From: Planctomycetaceae bacterium
GTDB taxonomy: Bacteria; Planctomycetota; Planctomycetia; Pirellulales; Pirellulaceae
Assembly: GCA_002709225.1 (NCBI GenBank)
Contig: PAQH01000014.1
Location: 1-64,000 of the forward strand
Length of the DNA: 64,000 nt
Reading direction: 5' to 3'
Part shown: piece after piece, positions 28,461 to 37,448 of the stretch
Layout of the letters: each line of letters opens with the position of its first letter
Position numbering within the stretch: position 1 is the first letter of the stretch
Notes under the pieces: model-generated
What the model was told of the DNA's origin: nothing
What the model saw: the letters and a program-made list of their open reading frames with translations, nothing else
Databases searched by the model: none
Made by a program: the position numbers and the translations under genes

Positions 28461-29048
28461 ATGAATCCAATTGAGAGAGTTTGCGTCTATTGTGCCTCTA
28501 GTCGTCAGGCAGACCAAGAGTATGCTCAATCCGCACAGCGATTCGGTGAGATCCTGGGTGAACAGGGACTCACATTGATTTATGGTGGCGGGGCTGTTGG
28601 GTCAATGGGCGCGGTCGCAAATGGAGCTTTATCCCGTGGTGGGCAGGTGCTGGGGATCCTGCCGCGTTTTATGGATGATTTGGAATGGGGGCATCCCGGG
28701 ATCAGTGAGCTTTGCCTGGTTGACAATATGGCTCAGCGCAAGCAGCAGATGATTGATTGTGCGGATGCATTGGTGGCGTTGCCGGGGGGATCGGGGACTT
28801 TGGAAGAATTGTTGGAAGCGCTTACCTGGAAACGTTTGGGGCTTCACAGCAAGCCGATTGTGATTGTTAATACACGCGGCTTTTTTACATCGCTAGTGGC
28901 TTTGCTAGAGCACACCATTGAAGAGCATTTCATGGATGTGCGACATCGTGGCATGTGGAAGATTGTGGAGCATGTGGAAGAAGTGTTGCCAGCAATTCGA
29001 GAGATGCCGCCTTGGGATCCCGATGCCCGTCGTTTTGCGGCACTCTGA
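28461..29048 (+). CDS. LOG-family phosphoribohydrolase (TIGR00730)
   Basis: This 195-residue protein is of the LOG family, known for cytokinin riboside 5'-monophosphate phosphoribohydrolase activity, which releases a base from a nucleoside 5'-monophosphate. Nearly the whole family core is visible: VCVYCASSR at the N-terminus, YGGGAVGSMGAVANGAL, and the diagnostic PGGSGTLEELLEALTWKRLG. In bacteria the enzymes probably act in nucleotide clean-up, with AMP and related compounds as substrates. It stands alone between the importer and the mutagenesis cassette. Confidence 0.95.
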   Translation: MNPIERVCVYCASSRQADQEYAQSAQRFGEILGEQGLTLIYGGGAVGSMGAVANGALSRGGQVLGILPRFMDDLEWGHPGISELCLVDNMAQRKQQMIDCADALVALPGGSGTLEELLEALTWKRLGLHSKPIVIVNTRGFFTSLVALLEHTIEEHFMDVRHRGMWKIVEHVEEVLPAIREMPPWDPDARRFAAL

Positions 29049-29232
29049 AACGAGGTGAATTTACCTCTCGGTTTTCTATGCCTCGCGGGGTGGTTGTTCC
29101 GCTGCAGTGGCCGGCTTGGGCCGAGCCTAGATGTCTGGTGAATGTTGCCAGCAGCTGCCGGGGTATGCGGTGTGCATGGTTAGAGCGCGCGAAAAGCACT
29201 CTGGACGGGCGTAACTATCCCTTTTAAGATAT

Positions 29233-29248
29233 GTGTACAGTTGTACAC
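29233..29248. promoter_or_regulatory. Perfect 16-base dyad upstream of imuA, candidate LexA-type operator
   Basis: The sequence GTGTACAGTTGTACAC is a perfect inverted repeat of GTGTACA with a two-base centre. It lies 38 bases before the ATG of imuA at 29286, inside the likely promoter, with a possible -10 (TACACT) overlapping its right half. ImuA-ImuB-DnaE2 cassettes are usually LexA-controlled, and an A/T-rich dyad of this size is what a dimeric repressor binds. The base sequence is not one of the well-known LexA boxes, so the repressor identity is an inference. I saw no second copy in the window. Confidence 0.55.
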
Positions 29249-29285
29249 TATTTGTCCGATAAGGGTTACGGAAAGGTGTTTTGCG

Positions 29286-30026
29286 ATGGCCCTGGATGAT
29301 GCAGTTGCGAATGACGCGGCTACCGGTATTGGTCAGTTGCGCGCGGAGTTGGCACGTCGGTCAGCGAATACCACCAAGTCAGTGCAGCAGGCTGTCACCA
29401 GCGGTTGCCTGTCCCTGGACGATTTACTGCCTGACAAGGGGTTTGCCCGTGGTACTTTCGTGGAATGGCTGGGGGAAGGTGCCGGAAGCGGCGCCGGTTT
29501 TTTGGCCTTGGTTGCAGCTCGTGAAGCTTGCCGGGAAGACGGTGTTGCCGTTGTGGTCGATACGCAGCGGCGTTTCTATCCTCCTGCAGCGGCTGCTTGG
29601 GGACTGGATCTCAGTCGACTCCTCTTGGTTCGGCCAGAGAACGAGAAAGATATGCATTGGGCTGTTGACCAAGCTTTACGGTGCCCTCGGATTTTCGCAG
29701 TGTTGGCTTGGCCTCAACACATACCGAACCGAATCTTTCGACGCTGGCAATTGTCCGCCGAGTCCGGAGGTTGTCTGGGGTTGTTAGTACGGCCAGCGAC
29801 AGCACAGTCGCAGCCTTCCTGGGCAGAAACACGATTAAGGGTTATTCCGCGAGCCTCTCAAAATGATTGGCAACTGACGCTTGAAATTTTGCGTTGTCGC
29901 GGTGGGCTTCACAAAAACCAATTAGAAATTGTGATCGATGAGCAGACAGGAAAGATCCAGAGCTTTGATTCTCGCGATATGGATTCCTCAATGGCCATTG
30001 CAGCGTCTGTTGCTGAAACGCCCTGA
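29286..30026 (+). CDS. imuA: ImuA-type mutagenesis protein (RecA-like)
   Basis: This 246-residue protein has the RecA/SulA-like fold of ImuA, the partner of ImuB and DnaE2 in translesion synthesis. The N-terminal helix GIGQLRAELARR is followed by GCLSLDDLLPDKGFARGTFVEWLGEGAGSGAG (split), the degenerate nucleotide-loop region. VVVDTQRRFYPPAAAAWGL and LRCPRIFAVLAWP then match the core. The chosen ATG at 29286 has GGAAAGG at 29270-29276. The frame is open upstream to 29241. It overlaps imuB by 89 bases, so the cassette is polycistronic. Assignment rests strongly on its two neighbours because ImuA sequences are divergent. Confidence 0.88.
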   Translation: MALDDAVANDAATGIGQLRAELARRSANTTKSVQQAVTSGCLSLDDLLPDKGFARGTFVEWLGEGAGSGAGFLALVAAREACREDGVAVVVDTQRRFYPPAAAAWGLDLSRLLLVRPENEKDMHWAVDQALRCPRIFAVLAWPQHIPNRIFRRWQLSAESGGCLGLLVRPATAQSQPSWAETRLRVIPRASQNDWQLTLEILRCRGGLHKNQLEIVIDEQTGKIQSFDSRDMDSSMAIAASVAETP

Positions 30027-31497
30027 TCTTCAGAACCAACCTGTTGTGATTTACCAGAAGACTTCTCGCGGGCCTTGTGTGCTGGTTTGTTCCGATCGGC
30101 TTGTCAGGTGGGGTGTGTCTTTAGGGATGCCTGTAGCCGAGGCATTAGCGCTTGGCCGCCGCCAGCAGTCTCAAGACCGAAGAAGTACTCGAAGAGAAAA
30201 AGAACCGTTGCATCTTGAGCCACATAACCCTGTTGAGGACCGTAAATCTTTAGTGCGATTGGCGCAGTGGTGCCACCGTTTTAGCCCGATTGTCGGTTTG
30301 GAAGAGGAGACCTTTCCTGAGACGTTGTTGCTCGACGTTACCGGCATGGATCTCTTTGCTGGTAGTGAGGATGCATTCATCACTCAAGTGGGTGAGCAGT
30401 TTCGTACACGAGGGATATTTGCCAGGTTGGGTTGGGGCCCGACTCTTGGTAATGCCTGGGCATTGGCTCACTACAGTTCCGATTGTGCTGAAACGGAAAT
30501 AGAGGATCTGCCTGTTGAAGCTCTGAGATTACCAGTGAAAACGCAGCAGATATTGGGACGACTGGGATTGGGTTCTCTGAAAGATTTACTTTCGTTGCCT
30601 CGTGCCGAGTTACAGAACGTGGCCGGCGCGATCCTGTTGCAACGTTTGGATCAGGCTATGGGGCGAGTGTCTGAAGTGATTCGGGCAATATCTTCACCAC
30701 ATCATTTTTCAGTGTTTTGGCAGACCGAGCATGGTTTGCTCCAACGTGAATCGATCGAGCACGTAATACAGCATCAAGCTGCGGATTTGTGCCAGTCGCT
30801 AAAGAATCGGAGTCGTGGAGCTTTATGTATCGTGTGTCGTATCCAATGTCAGGATTCGGTTGACTTGGTCTTCCGAATGGGGCTGTTTTTGCCTTGCGCG
30901 GATGAAATCCATTTACAACGTTTGTTCAAATTGCAACTGGAGTCGCTGGCATTGCCAGCGCCAGTGATGAGTATTTCATTGTCTGTGCTTCAGGATGCGC
31001 CTTTGGTCATTCGGCAGAGAGAGCTTTTTGCGAACCGAATTTCTCAGAGTGAACAAGATCTGGCAGGTTTCGTGGATTGTTTGAACAGTCGCCTTGGTAC
31101 TGACTGTGTACTGCGCGTGTTTTTACAAAATGATGCCCAGCCCGAAAATGCATATCGTGAAGAACCATTGCTCGAAGGACGCGCAACAAATTATGTAAGT
31201 TCAGTCAAAGGTCTCCCTTTTTCTTGTCTTGGGAGACCTTTGAGTTTGATAGCCCCCCCGGTGAGATTGCCGGTGGCAGCAGAGGAAGTTGGTCAACTGC
31301 CTCGCTACTTTTCCTGTGCGCTGCGAAGGCATCAGGTGTATCGTTCTTGGGGGCCGGAACGGATTGAAACTGGGTGGTGGCGACGGAACGGAATCCGCCG
31401 AGATTACTATCGTGTGGAAACGACAGAAGGCCTGAGGTTTTGGATTTTTTGTTGCTTGCAGACCGGAGATTGGTTTTTGCAAGGTGTATTTGATTGA
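29938..31497 (+). CDS. imuB: ImuB, Y-family polymerase-like protein
   Basis: This 519-residue Y-family polymerase homologue is the central scaffold of the ImuA-ImuB-DnaE2 mutasome. The N-terminus reads LILAIWIPQWPLQRLLL, where active Y-family enzymes have the metal-binding D-x-D/E cluster, so as in other ImuB proteins it is expected to lack polymerase activity. LLLDVTGMDLFAG and LGWGPTLGNAWALAHY match palm and finger regions, and LGRLGLGSLKDLLSLPRAEL is the helix-hairpin-helix part. The C-terminal half is ImuB-specific. The start overlaps imuA by 89 bases. dnaE2 follows 120 bases downstream. Confidence 0.93.
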   Translation: MSRQERSRALILAIWIPQWPLQRLLLKRPDLQNQPVVIYQKTSRGPCVLVCSDRLVRWGVSLGMPVAEALALGRRQQSQDRRSTRREKEPLHLEPHNPVEDRKSLVRLAQWCHRFSPIVGLEEETFPETLLLDVTGMDLFAGSEDAFITQVGEQFRTRGIFARLGWGPTLGNAWALAHYSSDCAETEIEDLPVEALRLPVKTQQILGRLGLGSLKDLLSLPRAELQNVAGAILLQRLDQAMGRVSEVIRAISSPHHFSVFWQTEHGLLQRESIEHVIQHQAADLCQSLKNRSRGALCIVCRIQCQDSVDLVFRMGLFLPCADEIHLQRLFKLQLESLALPAPVMSISLSVLQDAPLVIRQRELFANRISQSEQDLAGFVDCLNSRLGTDCVLRVFLQNDAQPENAYREEPLLEGRATNYVSSVKGLPFSCLGRPLSLIAPPVRLPVAAEEVGQLPRYFSCALRRHQVYRSWGPERIETGWWRRNGIRRDYYRVETTEGLRFWIFCCLQTGDWFLQGVFD

Positions 31498-31617
31498 CAA
31501 AAGGTGGGCATTGTTAGGGCTTGTGTTTGCATGTTTATCCCAGACCTCGAAATCGTTGGTGCGGTCTCCATTGTCCGGAGATGTTTGTCACTTCTTATGT
31601 TCTGAGAGCTATTAGCG

Positions 31618-34600
31618 ATGCCTGAATCGACTCGAGTTCCCAGTTTTCCAGCCACTCCGAGTGGCCCAGCCCAGGGAACTTTGAAAACCAGCAGGCGGGG
31701 GCGCCCGCGTTACGCGGAGTTGCATTGCATCACGAATTTTTCTTTCCTGGAAGGAGCCTCTCATCCGGATGAACTGGTGGAGAGAGCTGGTGGCCTCGGA
31801 TATGAGGCCTTGGCCATTACAGATCGCAATAGCCTGGCAGGAGTCGTACGAGCTGATACGGCTGCAAAAGCAGTCGGTTTGAAACTGATCATTGGCGCTG
31901 AGATCACACTTCGAAATGCGTTGTCGGTAGTGTTGTTGGCACCGGATCGACCTGCTTACGGAAGGCTCGCGCGGATCATTACGAACGGCCGCCGTCGCGC
32001 CCCGAAGGGTGGGTGTGAACTGTATTTTGAAGATCTGGTCGATCTTAGTACGGGTTTACTGGCGTGTGTTTTGCCTTCTCGACCGACGGAGGATAGTGCT
32101 TTTGACAAAAAGTATCTGGATTCCTGCCAGGCATATGGCGAGCTCTTTGGTGACCGGTCTTTTCTGTTGGCAGAATTGCATCACGGTGCGAATGATAAGG
32201 CATGGATTGACTATCTTGTGTCGCTGTCTCAGCAGGCCGCTATCCCACTGGTGGCCGCAGGGGGCGTTCATTATCACGACCCGCAGAGAATGGAGCTACA
32301 GCACGTACTCACTGCCATCAAGTATGGATTAACGGTTGCTCAATTAGGGACGCATCGACTTCCCAACGCGGAACGCCACCTGCGAACGAAAGAGGAAATA
32401 CAAACGCTGTATTCCCGTATTCCCGCAGCGCTCCATCGGACAATCGAAATTGCCGACCGTTGCACATTTACTTTAAGCGAACTTCGATATGAATACCCGA
32501 AGGAAATTGCACCGCCTGGAATGTCACCGATGCAGTATTTGCATCAGCTCACCTGGCGTGGAGCTCGACAGCGGTATGGGGAGGTACTACCAGAAAAAAT
32601 AGTACAGCAGTTGGAGCACGAGTTAGCCTTAATTGATGAATTGCAGTACGAGGCGTTTTTTCTCACGGTTTACGACATTGTTCGATTTGCGCGCGCAGAG
32701 AATATTCTCTGCCAAGGACGAGGCTCCGCTGCCAATTCTTCGGTGTGCTATTGCCTAGGGGTGACTGCTGTTGATCCTTTAGAAACGGATCTGTTATTCG
32801 AACGATTTGTGAGTCGAGAACGGAACGAGGCACCAGATATTGATGTGGATTTTGAACATGAACGTCGCGAGGAAGTCTTGCAGTATGTGTACCAGAAGTA
32901 TGGACGCCAGCGTGCCGGTATCGCGGCTGAGGTGATAACCTACCGCCCGCGTTCGGCTATTCGCGAAGTGGGTAAAGCGTTGGGTTTCTCTGAGCATCGG
33001 ACTGATTCGCTGGCAAAAATCTTGGATGTGCGCGACCCAGACGAGAAGCTCGAGCGACGTTGCCGGGAAGTTGGCTTGGATCCCGAGTCGCGTTTAGGTG
33101 GGCAGTTAGTTCGTTTGACCAATGAATTGATTGGTTTTCCTCGACACTTGTCTCAGCACGTAGGGGGAATGGTTGTCACGCAGGGGTGCTTGTGTGAATT
33201 AGTGCCGATTGAAAATGCCGCGATGCCAGACCGCACAGTGATTCAATGGGATAAAACAGATCTCGCCGCTTTGGGCATTTTGAAAGTGGACTGTCTCGCC
33301 TTGGGAATGCTGACAGCCATCCACAAATGCTTTCAGATGGTTGTGACGCAGACGGGACGCGTGTTGTCGATCGACAACATTCCTCGTGAAGATCAGGATG
33401 TGTATGACATGATCAGCCGTGCTGAAACGGTTGGCGTGTTTCAAATTGAGAGTCGAGCCCAGATGAGTATGTTGCCCAGGCTACGGCCGGCCAAGTTTTA
33501 TGATTTAGTTATTCAAGTGGCAATTGTGCGGCCGGGTCCGATCCAGGGCAATATGGTTCACCCGTATTTGCGCCGACGTAATGGAGAGGAGGTTTTTGGA
33601 GCCGAGTGGCCGAATGAACAGATCCGAAAGGTGCTGGAGCGCACTTTAGGTGTTCCGCTATTTCAGGAACAGGCTATGCAGTTGGCCATCGTAGCTGCGG
33701 GGTTTACGCCTGGTGAAGCTGACCAATTGCGACGCGCGATGGGAGCCTGGAGACGTGTGGGAGTGCTAGAGCCGTTTTACCGGAAATTAGTGCATGGCAT
33801 GTTAGGAAATGGCTATTCAAAAGAGTACGCCGAGCAGGTGTTTCAGCATATTCGGGGTTTTGGAGAATATGGATTTCCAGAATCGCATGCCGCTAGTTTT
33901 GCGCGTCTGGCGTATGTGTCGGCGTGGCTGAAATTCTACTATCCAGCGGCGTTCTTGGCGGCGTTATTGAATAGTCAGCCAATGGGGTTTTATGCGCCGG
34001 CACAGTTAGTACAGGACGCTCGCAAACATGGTGTGGAAGTACGACCTGTGGATGTCAATGCCAGTGATTGGTGCTGCACGCTTGAGCCTGTACGATCGTC
34101 GGAATCCGGGGCAACTCAGCTGCGAGGACAGTCTCGGAGTGCAATATGGGCACTGCGATTGGGAATGCGACTGGTGCGTGGTTTGACTTATCGAGATGCA
34201 CAGAGTTTGGTCCAGGCCAGGGTCGCGCCGTATCAGTCGATGGCGGATTTGGCACAGCGAGCTAACTTGGGACGGTCGGCGCTAGAAAAACTTGCCTATG
34301 CTGACGCGTTTCAATCGCTATCTATCGATCGGCGCAATGCGCTCTGGCAGGCTCTAGGTGAGCCGGTTAGCACTTCAGAGATGCCGCTATTTGGCGACCA
34401 GATGACCGCACTGACCAGGCAGAGTAAGCTGCCCGGACTGACTGAGCAGGAAGAGGTGTTTGCAGATTACCACGCTACGGGTTTGACTTTGCGTCAACAT
34501 CCGATGTCATTTTTGCGATCGGAATTGAGTCGGCGCGGTGTTGTCTCGGCGGAGAACCTGCAAGAGTGTGAAGCCAACGATTCAGTGAAGGTTGCCGGAA

Positions 34601-34860
34601 TGGTCTTGTTGCGACAACGTCCCAGTACCGCAAAAGGAATTACCTTTGTTACTTTGGAAGATGAAACAGGAAGCATGAACGCGATTGTGAAACCTGCGGT
34701 ATGGAAACGATATGAAAGGATTGCGACCGATTCGCAAGCGTGGATTGTGCAAGGAAAGATCGAACGTCATCAAGAAGTGGTACATATTGTCGTCAGAAGT
34801 TTGGAAAGCTTGGTAGTGGATTTAGAGCATCCCTTGCAGGTGAGCAGAGAATTTCACTGA
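31618..34860 (+). CDS. dnaE2: Error-prone DNA polymerase III alpha subunit DnaE2
   Basis: DnaE2 is the catalytic polymerase of the mutasome. The 1080-residue length is normal for the family. After a 25-residue leader comes the PHP domain (AELHCITNFSFLEGASHP, then ALAITDRNSLAGVVR), and the palm with the catalytic PDIDVDFEHERREEV triad at about residues 405-419. The HHH motif and OB fold appear in the C-terminal third, with KVAGMVLLRQRPSTAKGITF and FVTLEDETGSMNAIV in the OB fold. A Gly/Ser-type GRGSAANSSVCYCLG block is intact. It is last in the imuA-imuB-dnaE2 cassette and probably induced by DNA damage; leader sequence before it shows no second copy of the dyad. Confidence 0.96.
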   Translation: MPESTRVPSFPATPSGPAQGTLKTSRRGRPRYAELHCITNFSFLEGASHPDELVERAGGLGYEALAITDRNSLAGVVRADTAAKAVGLKLIIGAEITLRNALSVVLLAPDRPAYGRLARIITNGRRRAPKGGCELYFEDLVDLSTGLLACVLPSRPTEDSAFDKKYLDSCQAYGELFGDRSFLLAELHHGANDKAWIDYLVSLSQQAAIPLVAAGGVHYHDPQRMELQHVLTAIKYGLTVAQLGTHRLPNAERHLRTKEEIQTLYSRIPAALHRTIEIADRCTFTLSELRYEYPKEIAPPGMSPMQYLHQLTWRGARQRYGEVLPEKIVQQLEHELALIDELQYEAFFLTVYDIVRFARAENILCQGRGSAANSSVCYCLGVTAVDPLETDLLFERFVSRERNEAPDIDVDFEHERREEVLQYVYQKYGRQRAGIAAEVITYRPRSAIREVGKALGFSEHRTDSLAKILDVRDPDEKLERRCREVGLDPESRLGGQLVRLTNELIGFPRHLSQHVGGMVVTQGCLCELVPIENAAMPDRTVIQWDKTDLAALGILKVDCLALGMLTAIHKCFQMVVTQTGRVLSIDNIPREDQDVYDMISRAETVGVFQIESRAQMSMLPRLRPAKFYDLVIQVAIVRPGPIQGNMVHPYLRRRNGEEVFGAEWPNEQIRKVLERTLGVPLFQEQAMQLAIVAAGFTPGEADQLRRAMGAWRRVGVLEPFYRKLVHGMLGNGYSKEYAEQVFQHIRGFGEYGFPESHAASFARLAYVSAWLKFYYPAAFLAALLNSQPMGFYAPAQLVQDARKHGVEVRPVDVNASDWCCTLEPVRSSESGATQLRGQSRSAIWALRLGMRLVRGLTYRDAQSLVQARVAPYQSMADLAQRANLGRSALEKLAYADAFQSLSIDRRNALWQALGEPVSTSEMPLFGDQMTALTRQSKLPGLTEQEEVFADYHATGLTLRQHPMSFLRSELSRRGVVSAENLQECEANDSVKVAGMVLLRQRPSTAKGITFVTLEDETGSMNAIVKPAVWKRYERIATDSQAWIVQGKIERHQEVVHIVVRSLESLVVDLEHPLQVSREFH

Positions 34861-35022
34861 CCGGATCTGCGTTCGACCGGGTTTTCCCGCCAATAGGTAA
34901 CAAAACGCGTGCTCAGCACATAGCTCGATAGGTGGCGATTCTGAGAGCGCGCCAAACAGGGTTCGTGATACCACCGTTTTCTGGAAAAAAGGTTCTCTGG
35001 TAAAACAAAGTACCCTTCTTGG

Positions 35023-35043
35023 TTACCCGTTGGCGGGTAATTT
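35023..35043 (+). terminator. Weak hairpin between convergent dnaE2 and the membrane-complex genes
   Basis: A perfect 7-base-pair stem (TTACCCG / CGGGTAA, loop TTGG) at 35023-35040 lies between the dnaE2 stop at 34860 and the minus-strand gene that ends at 35047, and is followed by three T residues on the plus strand. It is a plausible terminator for the plus-strand cassette but the T-run is short. Confidence 0.4.
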
Positions 35044-35046
35044 GTG

Positions 35047-36063
35047 TCAGGGGTCTGCGGATTTCTTCTTCCGCCGAAAGTGGGATTTTAGCCACTGCCA
35101 GCACCTGCTGAAGAAACGGCCTGTAACCACATCTTCTGTGATGGTCTGACGCTCGTCTGAGAAATTCAGCCAGACCGCATCGATGTAGGGAGCGCTGGAT
35201 TCCGCCAAGGCGGTGTAGATTCCTTTCTGGTGGATTTCTTGGAGACCCTCGGAGTAGTGATCGATGATATGGCGGTCAAACATATTTCCGGCGACCTTAA
35301 TTGTCGATAAAGCCCCACGTCCGAGCGAACCTATCTTATCCATGCTGTACATGGTGATCGTACTTGATACGTCGAGCATGCTGACGTGTTCACGCGTCGC
35401 CATCGCCTGCATCTCTGTCCAGAGCCTCTTAATTTCAGCCTCCGGCATCAGCGTCGTCGGGCCTTGCCCCGCAGAGTCCTTGATTTGTTTGATGGTTTCC
35501 TTAAGCCCGTCGATTGACAGAGGCGGCTTGTCAAAGACCTGGGCTGTTGTGGAGGTGGTTGTATGTAATGCATTGAGAAGGTCGGTTGCCTGATCAATGG
35601 TTGTGTTTTCGTCGATCACTCCTTGTTTTTTCAGTTCGTCACTTAGTTCCGACAAATAGGTTTGCGAGCCGTAAGCGATATCACTGAATAAAGCCAGGAC
35701 CATCATTGGCGAAACATGCAACAGCGGAAGCGAGGCCATTTCGATAAAACTGCCGACCGCCTTGCGGGCAACAAAATTGTCTACGGCGGGTTCGTCCGTT
35801 TGTGTCGACGTGACCCCACCCACATTCTGGGCCATGAAATTTAGCGTTTGTTCGATGAGGGTGCGATAGCTCGTTGAACTGCGAAATGCTTGTGGAACAA
35901 GCATTTCGGCAGACTCACGCAGCGTACCGGCCACTACTGCGGAAGTAGATCGCAAAGTTCGCTCGGGTAATGAGAGCCCGTAGATCAAGTGGTCTTTAAC
36001 GCTTACTTCGGTAGGCGTTTCCTTGCTTGCCGGTTGTTGGCCACTGGGAGGCGAGTCAGTCAT
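35047..36063 (-). CDS. Hypothetical protein coupled to a zinc-ribbon membrane protein
   Basis: I do not recognise this 338-residue protein. It is mainly helical, with an N-terminal disordered leader rich in Ser, Pro and Gln, and no signal peptide. A moderately hydrophobic segment (FIEMASLPLLHVSPMMVLALFSD) may associate with membranes. The C-terminal end is very basic (FRRKKKSADP). Its start overlaps the end of the zinc-ribbon gene by four bases (36060-36063), so the two products are probably subunits of one structure. No catalytic motif is visible. Confidence 0.78.
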   Translation of the reverse strand: MTDSPPSGQQPASKETPTEVSVKDHLIYGLSLPERTLRSTSAVVAGTLRESAEMLVPQAFRSSTSYRTLIEQTLNFMAQNVGGVTSTQTDEPAVDNFVARKAVGSFIEMASLPLLHVSPMMVLALFSDIAYGSQTYLSELSDELKKQGVIDENTTIDQATDLLNALHTTTSTTAQVFDKPPLSIDGLKETIKQIKDSAGQGPTTLMPEAEIKRLWTEMQAMATREHVSMLDVSSTITMYSMDKIGSLGRGALSTIKVAGNMFDRHIIDHYSEGLQEIHQKGIYTALAESSAPYIDAVWLNFSDERQTITEDVVTGRFFSRCWQWLKSHFRRKKKSADP

Positions 36064-37448
36064 GGTATATCCAGCGGTTCGGGTGGGTGCTCGGTGGTGA
36101 CTTGAGTTACAAGACCACCTATGACAACTCGGTTTAGTCGGCCGCGGTAGCCTTGGATGCGTCTCGATGGTCGTTCGATGATGCTGCCCAAGAGCACGAC
36201 GTCGGAGCCAACGACGTAGAGTTCGCGGGGGTCGACGGCGCTCAATACCGACAGAAATCGTGATGGGCGTCCCGGCAGCGCGATGCGCGTCACGAACAAA
36301 TTTCCGTGTGAGTGAATGTCTTGGACGTGGCCTCGCAGGCAGACGCCATCGCCCGTTGCCGTGTCTCGTGAAGAGAGCCGTCGTCGAGTAGCCTGGTCGA
36401 TCAACAAGCGGAAAGCTCGCTGGTTCGTATAATCGACGAGTGCAGCTGCGATCTGATTGCGGATTTGCAGCGTACGTGGATCGTTGTCAATGTAAGTGAC
36501 GCATTCCGCGAGATGACAGAGTGCACTGTAGAAGTTTGGCTTGGGTGTACCACTCTCAGGCGATTCCAGTACTTCTAATTCCTGGAGAGCAGCCGACATC
36601 GCTTCAACTGTGGAAAACGCCGTCAAGACGTCATCGACCGTGAAAGAAGGCGCCTCTCTGACGGGGACGCGTTTCGGCGGGCTAAAACCAGGCGTTGGGT
36701 CACGTTTGGGAGCACTGCCGCCGAACCCTCCCCCTCCGAATTGCCCGGCGTTTCTTCCCGCCCCAAATCTTGGCGCTTCAATGGGAGGCTGGGCTTCATC
36801 ATCTGCGCGGTCAAATGGGATATTGCTGGGTGCGGTAGGAATGTTGTCATTGAAGTCTTTTAACGCAGCTCGAGGCAGTTCTGGGGAGTCGCCGGACTGC
36901 CAGGGCGACGCGGTCGTTTCAGGAGGGATTGGTTGTAGATCAGGCGGGATCAGCCAGGGCACGTATTGGGCGACTTTTGGCGCAAGTGTGAACGGATCGC
37001 GTTCAAAACCCCACCAAAGAATGAGGACCGCCAAGACTAATCCTGCAATTCCTCCAGCAACGATTTTGAAGAATTCGTTCTTGCCACTGCGCGGGGAAGA
37101 TGACGTGTAAACGGTTGGCCTGTAATCCTGCCCGATGGGAGCGGCGGCCTCTTCGAACTGAAAGGGTTCACTGGTGTTCGCTTGTGATGGATGGGGAACG
37201 CCCGAAGCATCGACGGTGAAGCTGTCAGGGTCTGATTCCGGCCGGAGTTGGAACGCCGCTGTGTCGACGTTGCCAGTGCTTTCTGAGGTACCAGAGTCGA
37301 TAACGACGACTGCGGGTGGCAGGCTGTCGAGAAGTAGTGCACCTGCGAACGTTTCACCGCACAACGGGCATTGGACTTGCGATGACGGAGGCAAATCGTT
37401 GGGTGTGCGGATAGCTTCGTTACATTGTGGGCAATGGGCAAACCACAT
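36060..37448 (-). CDS. Zinc-ribbon membrane protein of unknown function
   Basis: This 462-residue protein starts with a four-cysteine zinc ribbon (Cys6, Cys9, Cys27, Cys30 in HCPQCNEA and QCPLCGET). A disordered Ser/Thr-rich region follows, then a single membrane span (IVAGGIAGLVLAVLILWWG, about residues 128-146), a long Pro/Gly-rich segment, and a C-terminal beta-rich domain ending VVIGGLVTQVTTEHPPEP. The topology puts the ribbon in the cytoplasm and the C-terminal domain outside. Zinc-ribbon-plus-span proteins of this kind are common in planctomycetes and have no known function. It is first in a coupled two-gene unit. Confidence 0.8.
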   Translation of the reverse strand: MWFAHCPQCNEAIRTPNDLPPSSQVQCPLCGETFAGALLLDSLPPAVVVIDSGTSESTGNVDTAAFQLRPESDPDSFTVDASGVPHPSQANTSEPFQFEEAAAPIGQDYRPTVYTSSSPRSGKNEFFKIVAGGIAGLVLAVLILWWGFERDPFTLAPKVAQYVPWLIPPDLQPIPPETTASPWQSGDSPELPRAALKDFNDNIPTAPSNIPFDRADDEAQPPIEAPRFGAGRNAGQFGGGGFGGSAPKRDPTPGFSPPKRVPVREAPSFTVDDVLTAFSTVEAMSAALQELEVLESPESGTPKPNFYSALCHLAECVTYIDNDPRTLQIRNQIAAALVDYTNQRAFRLLIDQATRRRLSSRDTATGDGVCLRGHVQDIHSHGNLFVTRIALPGRPSRFLSVLSAVDPRELYVVGSDVVLLGSIIERPSRRIQGYRGRLNRVVIGGLVTQVTTEHPPEPLDIP

